From contig CBDVAK010000069.1 in NCBI GenBank assembly GCA_965371945.1, positions 1 to 13,699 on the forward strand: 13,699 bases of DNA, written 5' to 3'. Shown here in pieces: positions 7,541 through 13,699 of the stretch. Source of the stretch: CBDVAK01 sp965371945. GTDB lineage: Bacteria > Pseudomonadota > Gammaproteobacteria > Competibacterales > JAHEDQ01. The first letter of the stretch is position 1. Each line of letters begins with the position of its first letter. The position numbers were made by a program, and so were the translations under genes. The notes under the pieces were generated by a model, which worked only from the letters and a program-made list of their open reading frames with translations, was not told the DNA's origin and made no database searches.

Positions 7541-7609
7541 AGTGACAATCGTTCGGACACGCAGTTCTCACCAGTGTGCTTGAGGATCGCGCAGGGGCAC
7601 AATACGATC

Positions 7610-9808
7610 ATGCCGCCGACTATCCTGCGTATCGCCGTCGCCACACCGCTGAACCGCAGTTTTGACTATCTGCCACCGGAGCACTGCGATCCCGCCAAAC
7701 TGGTCCCGGGAATCCGCGTCGAGGTTCCGTTCGGGCGCGGTCGGCGCACAGGCGTACTGCTGGAGATCTGCGATCAGCCAGCGGTCGAGATCAGCACGCT
7801 CAAACGAATCCACCACATCATCGACCAGCAGCCGCTGCCGACGGAACTGATGACTCTGGGTCGCTGGGCTGCACGCTACTACCACCACCCCCCCGGCGAG
7901 GTGTTTGCGGCAATGCTGCCCGGCCTGTTGCGGTCCGCAGCCACCGATCGTATCCGTGGCCCACGTCGCTGGCGCTTGACCGACCCGGGCCGGGCTGCGC
8001 TGCAGGACCCCTCGGTGCGGCTCGGCCATCGGCAACGAGCCCTGCTGACGGCGCTGCGCGAGCAACCCGATGGACTCGGTGGATCGGAGTTGGATGCCGT
8101 CGCCGGCAACTGGCGCGCAGCGGCCCGCGTACTGACCGCACGCGGGTGGCTGGCAATAGAGCAACAGCCTCGCGACGAGGAGGCCGTGGTTGCCACCGAA
8201 CAACCACCGGAGCTGAATCCGGCCCAGCGCCACGCCGTGGATTCAGTGCTGGCGGCCCTGGACGGATTTCACACCTTCTTGCTCGAAGGCGTGACCGGCA
8301 GCGGCAAGACCGAGGTCTACCTGCACATCGCCGCCACCGTGCTGGCCCAGGGCCGACAGGTACTGATCCTGGTTCCTGAGATTGGTCTGGCGCCACAACT
8401 GGTGGCCCGGTTCAAACGTCGTTTCAACAAGCCGATCGCGGTACTGCACTCGGCGCTGGGCGCGCGCGACAGACTGGACGCCTGGCGACAGGCCGGCGCA
8501 GGTCGCGCCGCCATCATACTGGGTACCCGTTCCGCCGTGTTCACACCGATGGCGGATCCCGGCCTCATCATCGTCGACGAGGAACACGATGCCTCCCTGA
8601 CACAGCAGGACGGATTTCGCTATTCGGCCCGGGACCTGGCCCTGGTACGTGCCCGCAATCTCGGCATCCCGGTGGTGCTGGGCTCGGCAACCCCTTCGCT
8701 GGAAAGCCTGCACAACGTCGAGACCGGCCGCTACCGGGATCTGCAGTTGCCGCAACGGGCCGCAAAGGCCCGACCACCCACACTGGAGCTGCTGGACATA
8801 CGCAGCCAGCCCATGCATGCCGGCATGTCCGGCGCCTTGGTGGAGCGGGCCAGAAGCCACCTCGAAAAGGGCGAGCAAGTGCTGGTATTTCTCAACCGCC
8901 GCGGCTACGCGCCGACCCTGCTCTGTCATCACTGCGGCTGGACCGCCAACTGTCAGCGCTGCGACGCTCATTTCACCCTGCACCGGCGCCTGCAGCGACT
9001 GATCTGCCACCATTGCGGCGCGGCACAAAGCCTGCCCGAGTGTTGCCCGTCCTGTCAGAATGTGGATCTGCACAGCGTCGGCGAGGGCACCGAGCGCATC
9101 GAGCAGAATCTCACCCGGCTGTTTCCCGGCTACCCCGTGACCCGGGTCGACCGCGATACCACCCGCCGCAAAGGAGAGCTGGACAACGCCCTGGAACGCA
9201 TTCGCCGCGGCGATGCACAATTGCTGGTGGGAACCCAGATGCTGGCCAAAGGCCACCATTTCCCGGCCTTGACACTGGTTGCCGTGGTGGACGCCGACCA
9301 GGGGCTGCTGTCCGCGGACTTCAGGGCCAGCGAGCGCATGGCGCAACTGATCGTGCAGGTTGCGGGACGCGCCGGGCGAGGCAAGCAACCCGGCCACGTA
9401 CTGATTCAAACACATCAGCCCACCCACCCGCTGCTGCAGACTCTGGTACGCAGCGGATACCATGGGTTCGCCGCATCGGCACTTGCGGAACGACGCGACG
9501 CAGGGCTGCCACCGTTTGCCTGGCAGGCACTGCTGAGGGCGGAGGCAACCGATCAGGACCTGCCCCAGCAATTTCTCGAGGAGGCGAGGCAACAACACCC
9601 GGGCGATCCCGGCGTCGAGCTGTGGGGCCCGGTACCGGCACCCATGGAACGCCGGGCCGGCCGTTGGCGCGCCCAACTCATGGTCCACAGTCTGTCGCGA
9701 CCTGCCCTGCATCGGTTTCTGGACCGCTGGGCGCCGGCCCTGGAATCGTTGCGCAGCGCTCGCAAAGTGCGCTGGTCGCTGGACGTGGACCCCATCGACA
9801 CTTACTGA
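7610..9808 (+). CDS. priA: Primosomal protein N' (PriA helicase)
   Basis: Superfamily 2 DNA helicase that recognises abandoned replication forks and reloads the replisome through PriB/DnaT/DnaC or equivalents. The N-terminal DNA-binding domain begins MPPTILRIAVATPLNRSFDYLPP. Walker A GVTGSGKT is at residues 227-234 and the DEEHD box at 323-327. Eight zinc-binding cysteines are at 439, 442, 448, 451, 466, 469, 479 and 482, each exactly three residues after the E. coli positions. The conserved GTQMLAKGHHFP and QVAGRAGRG helicase motifs follow. The ATG at 7610 gives 732 residues, the same as E. coli; an in-frame GTG at 7574 would add 12 residues without family support. AGGGG lies about 12 nt upstream, a rather long spacing. 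DnaA boxes lie 70-90 bp upstream. A 118-bp gap separates it from argS. Confidence 0.97.
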   Translation: MPPTILRIAVATPLNRSFDYLPPEHCDPAKLVPGIRVEVPFGRGRRTGVLLEICDQPAVEISTLKRIHHIIDQQPLPTELMTLGRWAARYYHHPPGEVFAAMLPGLLRSAATDRIRGPRRWRLTDPGRAALQDPSVRLGHRQRALLTALREQPDGLGGSELDAVAGNWRAAARVLTARGWLAIEQQPRDEEAVVATEQPPELNPAQRHAVDSVLAALDGFHTFLLEGVTGSGKTEVYLHIAATVLAQGRQVLILVPEIGLAPQLVARFKRRFNKPIAVLHSALGARDRLDAWRQAGAGRAAIILGTRSAVFTPMADPGLIIVDEEHDASLTQQDGFRYSARDLALVRARNLGIPVVLGSATPSLESLHNVETGRYRDLQLPQRAAKARPPTLELLDIRSQPMHAGMSGALVERARSHLEKGEQVLVFLNRRGYAPTLLCHHCGWTANCQRCDAHFTLHRRLQRLICHHCGAAQSLPECCPSCQNVDLHSVGEGTERIEQNLTRLFPGYPVTRVDRDTTRRKGELDNALERIRRGDAQLLVGTQMLAKGHHFPALTLVAVVDADQGLLSADFRASERMAQLIVQVAGRAGRGKQPGHVLIQTHQPTHPLLQTLVRSGYHGFAASALAERRDAGLPPFAWQALLRAEATDQDLPQQFLEEARQQHPGDPGVELWGPVPAPMERRAGRWRAQLMVHSLSRPALHRFLDRWAPALESLRSARKVRWSLDVDPIDTY

Positions 9809-9883
9809 GGTGATTTCGGATGCTTGAGCGGGTGGCCGTGTTGCCGGTCGCAAATCCAGCTTCTCCACTTTGCTGCGCCGCAT

Positions 9884-9889
9884 TAGAAT
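9884..9889 (+). promoter_or_regulatory. Possible -10 element for argS
   Basis: TAGAAT differs from TATAAT at one base and lies 37 bp before the argS start, in the 118-bp priA-argS gap. The best -35 at 17 bp spacing is a poor TTCTCC (9861-9866). Weak candidate. Confidence 0.25.
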
Positions 9890-9926
9890 AGGGGGTTGAC
9901 CGCATACAGCAGCCGAGGCGCTGAAC

Positions 9927-11687
9927 TTGAAGAATCACTTGCAGGCCCAAATCGAGGATGCGCTGGCCCGGTTGGCGGATGACGGCGTCTTCGACCCTTC
10001 CCAACGGCCGTCCGTGCATGTGGAACGCACCCGCGACCGCAAGCATGGGGACTTCGCCAGCAACGTGGCAATGCAACTTGCAAAACCGGCTCGTCGCAGC
10101 CCGCGGGACCTCGCGCAACTGTTGCTGGAGGCCATGCCAGCATCGATGCTGGTTGAGAAAATCGAGATCGCAGGGCCTGGATTCATCAATTTCACTCTGG
10201 CGCCAGCCGCCTATCACGCGGTGGTGAACGATGCCCTGGATCTGGGCCAGGAGTTCGGTCGCAGCGAACAAGGCTGCGGTCACCGCATACAGGTCGAGTT
10301 CGTATCGGCCAACCCGACCGGGCCATTGCACGTCGGCCATGGACGTGGTGCTGCCTACGGCGCCACCGTCGCCAATCTGCTGGAGGCCATGGGTTTCGAG
10401 GTACAACGCGAATATTACGTCAACGATGACGGCCGGCAGATGGACATACTCGCCACCAGTGTCTGGCTGCGCTATCTGGAACTGTGTGGCGAGCGCTTCG
10501 ATTTTCCATCCAATGGCTACAAGGGCGACTACATACGCGAGTTCGCCCGTACCCTGCACGCCGAGCGCGGCACGGACTACGTGTTCGCAGCCGAGCAGCT
10601 ATTCGCCGGGGTGACGCTGGACGAACCCCAGGGGGGTGACAAGGAGAGACACATCGATGCGCTGGTCAGCAAGGCACGTAGCCTGCTGGGCGACAACCGC
10701 TATCGTTACGTGTTCGAAATCGCTCTCAACGGCATCCTCGATGACATCCGCGATGACCTGCGCGGCTTTGGTGTCGAGTACGACGAGTGGTTCTCGGAAC
10801 GCTCACTGAGCGACAAAGGACTGATCAATCGTGCTCTGCAACTGCTGCGCGGCACCGACCACGTCTACGAGCGCGATGGCGCGTTGTGGTTCCGTTCCAG
10901 CGAATTTGGTGATGAAAAGGATCGCGTGGTTCAACGCGAGAATGGGCAAACCACCTATTTCGCCTCCGACATCGCCTACCACATGGACAAGTTCGATCGC
11001 GGTTTCGAACGGGTGATCGACGTCTGGGGTGCCGACCACCACGGCTACGTGGCACGGGTCAAGGCTGCTCTGGCAGCACTGGGCAGGGACCCGGAAGCCC
11101 TGCAGGTGTTGCTGGTACAGTTCGCCAATCTCTACCGCAACGGCCACAAAGTACAAATGTCAACCCGCTCCGGCAGCTTCGTCACGCTGCGTGAATTGCG
11201 CGAGGAAGTGGGATCCGACGCGGCCCGATTTTTTTATGTGATGCGCCGTTGCGAGCAGCACCTGGACTTCGACCTCGACCTGGCCAAATCCCACTCCAGC
11301 GACAACCCCATGTACTACATACAGTATGCTCACGCCCGGGTCTGCAGCGTACTCCGGCAATTGTCCGAGCGGGGCTGGGAACATGATCCCGCCCGCGGCA
11401 CCGCCGCAATGTCACGGCTGGTCGAGAGCCACGAAAAAACGCTGATGTATACCCTGTCACGATACCCCGAGACTGTGGAGGCCGCCGCGCTCAACTCCGA
11501 ACCCCACGTGTTGGCACACCATTTGCGGGACCTCGCCCAAGACTTCCACACCTACTACAACGCCCACCAGTTCCTGGTCGAAGACACGGAACTTCGCGAT
11601 GCCCGGCTCAATCTGATCGTCGCGGTACGCCAGGCATTGGCCAACGGCCTGATTCTGCTGGGCGTGTCGGCACCGGAGAGTATGTGA
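9927..11687 (+). CDS. argS: Arginyl-tRNA synthetase
   Basis: Class I aminoacyl-tRNA synthetase that charges tRNA-Arg in the cytoplasm. The N-terminal additional domain (about residues 1-90) ends before the active site. The HIGH-type motif is HVGH at residues 135-138 within NPTGPLHVGHGRG. The KMSKS region reads VQMSTRSGSFVTL, with QMST at 410-413. Many bacterial ArgRS lack the canonical KMSK lysine, so this is normal for the family. A C-terminal DALR anticodon-binding domain follows (YYIQYAHARVCSVLRQL onward). Length is 586 residues against 577 in E. coli. The start is a TTG at 9927: GAGG lies 8 nt upstream and MKNHLQAQIEDAL is a typical ArgRS N-terminus. The FtsN-like gene starts 4 bp after the stop, so the two are probably co-transcribed. 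Confidence 0.97.
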   Translation: MKNHLQAQIEDALARLADDGVFDPSQRPSVHVERTRDRKHGDFASNVAMQLAKPARRSPRDLAQLLLEAMPASMLVEKIEIAGPGFINFTLAPAAYHAVVNDALDLGQEFGRSEQGCGHRIQVEFVSANPTGPLHVGHGRGAAYGATVANLLEAMGFEVQREYYVNDDGRQMDILATSVWLRYLELCGERFDFPSNGYKGDYIREFARTLHAERGTDYVFAAEQLFAGVTLDEPQGGDKERHIDALVSKARSLLGDNRYRYVFEIALNGILDDIRDDLRGFGVEYDEWFSERSLSDKGLINRALQLLRGTDHVYERDGALWFRSSEFGDEKDRVVQRENGQTTYFASDIAYHMDKFDRGFERVIDVWGADHHGYVARVKAALAALGRDPEALQVLLVQFANLYRNGHKVQMSTRSGSFVTLRELREEVGSDAARFFYVMRRCEQHLDFDLDLAKSHSSDNPMYYIQYAHARVCSVLRQLSERGWEHDPARGTAAMSRLVESHEKTLMYTLSRYPETVEAAALNSEPHVLAHHLRDLAQDFHTYYNAHQFLVEDTELRDARLNLIVAVRQALANGLILLGVSAPESM

Positions 11688-11691
11688 AGAT

Positions 11692-12264
11692 ATGAGCACC
11701 CGCCGGGACTACAAACCGCGCAAGGGACGGGGGCGCCGCAAAAAGAAGCCGGTGTCCGCGGGGCTGTGGCTGACCACCGGGCTGGCCGTCGGTCTGTTCG
11801 TCGCCCTGTTGACCTACCTGTCCGATCGGCGCCAGAACGCAGAGCCGGAAGTTGCCGTGCCAGCCCCACCGTCCGCGGTCACGCCGGAGCCACAACCCGA
11901 ACCGGCACCCCGCCCGGTACCCGAGGCCAAACCCCGTTATGATTTTTACGCGATTCTGCCGAATCGGGAAATCAACATCCCCGAAGAAGAGCTGGCACCC
12001 CCTGGCACCCGGGCCAGTCCTGCCTACCAGGGCCCGTGGATGCTGCAGGCCGGGTCTTTTCGTGGCTTCCAGGATGCCGACCGGCTCAAGGCCAGCCTCG
12101 CCTTTCAGGGGCTGGAATCCCGTATCGACTTGTCGGAAAACAGCAACGGCACCTGGCACCGGGTGCGGCTGGGGCCTTTCGAGAGCAAGCGCCAGGCCGA
12201 CCGGATCAAATCAAAACTGGCGAAGCTCAATATCCACGCCATCATTCTCAAATCACGACCGTAA
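11692..12264 (+). CDS. SPOR-domain protein, FtsN-like
   Basis: Bitopic inner-membrane protein of probable cell-division function. A basic cytoplasmic tail (RRDYKPRKGRGRRKKKP, residues 4-20) resembles the RDY- and lysine-rich tail of FtsN. One membrane segment spans about residues 24-43, then comes a proline-rich linker (about 53-81). A short conserved-looking stretch DFYAILPNREINIPE follows, and a SPOR domain from about 114 to 189 (WMLQAGSF at its start, WHRVRLGPF in the middle). SPOR domains bind denuded septal peptidoglycan. At 190 residues it is shorter than E. coli FtsN (319). It begins 4 bp after argS, and the priA-argS-SPOR neighbourhood fits FtsN, which lies near priA in E. coli too. 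The exact role (true FtsN or another SPOR protein) is inference. Confidence 0.88.
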   Translation: MSTRRDYKPRKGRGRRKKKPVSAGLWLTTGLAVGLFVALLTYLSDRRQNAEPEVAVPAPPSAVTPEPQPEPAPRPVPEAKPRYDFYAILPNREINIPEEELAPPGTRASPAYQGPWMLQAGSFRGFQDADRLKASLAFQGLESRIDLSENSNGTWHRVRLGPFESKRQADRIKSKLAKLNIHAIILKSRP

Positions 12265-12323
12265 CGACCGCCAAGGCGAGCAAGCGGGATGTTGAGACAG
12301 ACATCACCAAAGCCGTGTGTGAG

Positions 12324-12572
12324 TTAGCTGAGCCTGAGTAGCAGCCCCTGCAACACCTGGAATTCACGCTCGATGATGCGGGTAAAAAACAGCACCTCGG
12401 CCAGCGACCCGACCCGTTCATCCTGGAGCAGCAACGGCATCAGATCCAGGGTCCTGCGGACTTCAAGACACTCGGGGTGATCAAGAACGAATTGCTCATT
12501 AATACGATGCAAGACTGTGTCTCCGGAGTATGCGGCACCCAGGCGGCCGTACTGATTCGATACCACTAGCAT
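12324..12572 (-). CDS. Hypothetical small protein, 82 residues
   Basis: I do not recognise this protein. It is an open frame on the minus strand in the gap between the SPOR gene and the DAHP synthase gene. Support for it being real: an ATG with GGGGA 7 nt upstream, G/C-favouring third positions in keeping with the neighbouring genes, and a frame filling most of an otherwise empty gap. The sequence is soluble-looking, with a leucine-rich amphipathic C-terminal half (DLMPLLLQDERVGSLAEVLFF) and an acidic middle. There is no signal peptide, no membrane segment, and the single cysteine forms no motif. It is divergent from the DAHP synthase gene, with 65 bp between the start codons, and convergent with the SPOR gene 59 bp away. 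It could be a chance frame. Confidence 0.5.
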   Translation of the reverse strand: MLVVSNQYGRLGAAYSGDTVLHRINEQFVLDHPECLEVRRTLDLMPLLLQDERVGSLAEVLFFTRIIEREFQVLQGLLLRLS

Positions 12573-12637
12573 AGCTCTTTCCCCGACGCCTTGCAGACGC
12601 TACAGTGGGTCGCCCGATCCGCGTAGCAGGTAACCGC

Positions 12638-13699
12638 ATGCTGTTCCATCTCATCGATGACCTGCGCATCGCCAACATGAAGCCGCTGATCCCGCCGGCC
12701 ATCCTGCTCGAGGAAATGCCGGTCAGCGATGCCATGGCAACGCACATCGCCAACTCGCGTGAAGCGGCAACCCGGGTGGTCGGAGGCCATGACCCCCGGC
12801 TGCTGGTGGTTGCGGGACCCTGTTCGATACACGATGTGGAAGCCGCGCTGGAGTATGCAGGACGCCTCAAGAAGCTGGCTGACAGACATCCCGAAGAACT
12901 GCTGGTGGTGATGCGGGTCTATTTCGAGAAACCGCGGACCACGGTCGGCTGGAAAGGACTGATCAACGACCCCGACCTGGACAACAGTTTCAGTATCAAC
13001 AAAGGCCTGCGGCTGGCTCGCGGACTGCTGGTGGAACTGGCCGCCATGGGGATGCCAGCGGGATGCGAGTTTCTCGACACCATCACCCCCCAGTTCGTCG
13101 CCGATCTGGTGTGCTGGGGGGCTATCGGCGCACGCACCACGGAATCACAGGTGCACCGGGAACTGGCGTCGGGCCTATCGGTACCGGTGGGCTTCAAGAA
13201 CGGTACCGACGGCAGCATCAAGGTTGCGGTCGATGCGATCCAGGCCGCCAGCCATCCTCATCACTTTCTGTCGGTCACCAAACAGGGATTGACCGCCATC
13301 GTGGCGACCACCGGCAACGATGCCTGCCACCTGATCCTGCGCGGCTCCAACCAGGGGCCCAACTATGACCGTGAGTCGCTTTCGGACTGTGCGGACGCAT
13401 TGCAGCAAGCCGGTCTGCGTCGCCAGTTGATGGTCGATTTCAGCCACGGCAACAGCCGCAAGGACTATACCCGCCAGCCGGCGGTGGCCCGCGATATCGC
13501 CCATCAGTTGTGTGAAGATGAACTCTGCCCGGTTTCAGGGGTGATGCTGGAAAGCCATCTGGTGGCCGGCAGCCAACCCATCGGACCGCGCGCGCAACTG
13601 CGCTACGGCCAGAGCATCACCGATGCTTGTATCGACTGGGATCAGACGGTAGAAGTGCTGGATCTGCTGGCGGACGCGGTACGCTCGAGACAGCGCTGA
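12638..13699 (+). CDS. aroG: 3-deoxy-7-phosphoheptulonate (DAHP) synthase, AroG-type
   Basis: First enzyme of the shikimate pathway: condenses phosphoenolpyruvate and erythrose 4-phosphate to DAHP. It is a class I (AroFGH) enzyme. Metal ligands are C62 (GPCSIHD), H270 (DFSHGNS), E305 (MLESHL) and D329 (SITDACIDW), matching E. coli AroG C61, H268, E302 and D326. The stretches MRVYFEKPRTTVGWKGL and GARTTESQVHRELASGL are near-identical to the family. The N-terminal DDLRI (D7, D8) and EFLDTITPQ resemble the Phe-sensitive AroG more than AroF, but the regulating amino acid is inference. The ATG at 12638 has CAGG 7 nt upstream and gives 353 residues (AroG 350); an in-frame GTG at 12605 would add 11 unsupported residues. 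The TGA is the last codon of the window. No TyrR or TrpR operator is visible upstream. Confidence 0.96.
   Translation: MLFHLIDDLRIANMKPLIPPAILLEEMPVSDAMATHIANSREAATRVVGGHDPRLLVVAGPCSIHDVEAALEYAGRLKKLADRHPEELLVVMRVYFEKPRTTVGWKGLINDPDLDNSFSINKGLRLARGLLVELAAMGMPAGCEFLDTITPQFVADLVCWGAIGARTTESQVHRELASGLSVPVGFKNGTDGSIKVAVDAIQAASHPHHFLSVTKQGLTAIVATTGNDACHLILRGSNQGPNYDRESLSDCADALQQAGLRRQLMVDFSHGNSRKDYTRQPAVARDIAHQLCEDELCPVSGVMLESHLVAGSQPIGPRAQLRYGQSITDACIDWDQTVEVLDLLADAVRSRQR

Larger units (their letters stand above)
7281..7609. other. Non-coding gor-priA intergenic region
   Basis: No convincing gene is seen in these 329 bases. They contain a hairpin just after gor (7283-7310), a DnaA box (7341-7349), an AT-rich stretch (7401-7447, 15 G/C of 47 by hand count), a strong stem-loop (7446-7480), a terminator-like structure (7498-7523) and two more DnaA boxes (7520-7540). 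Open frames on either strand crossing this region have no family features and look like chance frames extending from the gor and priA shadows. Confidence 0.7.

Noticed and set aside
7281..7609. The gor-priA gap as the chromosomal origin oriC
   Set aside because: DnaA boxes and an AT-rich stretch are present, but the usual gammaproteobacterial oriC neighbours are not, and three boxes are few. Kept only as a DnaA-related finding.
7147..7644. Minus-strand open frame of 165 codons covering the gor-priA gap
   Set aside because: Overlaps the gor 3' end and the priA start, shows no protein-family character, and contains the terminator and DnaA-box features.
8243..9883. Minus-strand open frame of 546 codons
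   Set aside because: Antisense shadow of priA; no recognisable domain, and GC-rich DNA commonly leaves such frames open.
9678..10559. Minus-strand open frame of 293 codons across the priA-argS junction
   Set aside because: Overlaps the ends of two certain genes and has no domain signature or ribosome-binding site that I can support.
12265..12323. Terminator between the SPOR gene and the small minus-strand ORF
   Set aside because: No GC-rich hairpin with a T tract could be found on either strand.

Overview
This window reads as chromosomal core DNA from a GC-rich gammaproteobacterium. Gene lengths and motif positions match E. coli homologues closely, but the gene order resembles that of Chromatiales-type or related purple-sulfur-lineage bacteria rather than enterics (the taxonomic placement is inference). 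I see no insertion sequence, phage gene, CRISPR array, tRNA or rRNA.

Layout, left to right. (1) The left edge holds a minus-strand pair: an ABC transporter ATPase (YbbA-like), followed with a stop/start overlap by its large permease (YbbP-like), whose last few residues run off the window. (2) A small flavodoxin-fold protein is transcribed divergently from that pair. Its 3' end overlaps by 15 bp the 3' end of the convergent gene for oligopeptidase A (prlC/opdA, M3 metallopeptidase). (3) prlC and glutathione reductase (gor) diverge from a 145-bp intergenic region packed with CGGGTA/TACCCG half-sites. (4) After gor comes a 329-bp non-coding stretch with a hairpin, an AT-rich segment, a second strong stem-loop, an intrinsic-terminator-like structure and three consensus DnaA boxes. 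It leads into priA, the replication-restart helicase. (5) argS (TTG start) and an FtsN-like SPOR-domain protein follow, 4 bp apart and probably co-transcribed. (6) A small unrecognised minus-strand ORF with a good ribosome-binding site lies between the SPOR gene and a divergent DAHP synthase gene (AroG-type), whose stop codon is the last base of the window.

How the genes fit together: most are housekeeping genes of replication restart (PriA), translation (ArgS), cell division (FtsN-like), redox homeostasis (Gor, flavodoxin), peptide turnover (PrlC), envelope transport (YbbAP) and aromatic amino-acid synthesis (DAHP synthase). The priA-argS-SPOR order is recognisable as a conserved gammaproteobacterial neighbourhood; hslVU, often found after the SPOR gene, is absent here. 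No clear undescribed multi-gene system is visible. The most interesting non-coding signal is the gor-priA intergenic region, which combines DnaA boxes with a candidate structured RNA.
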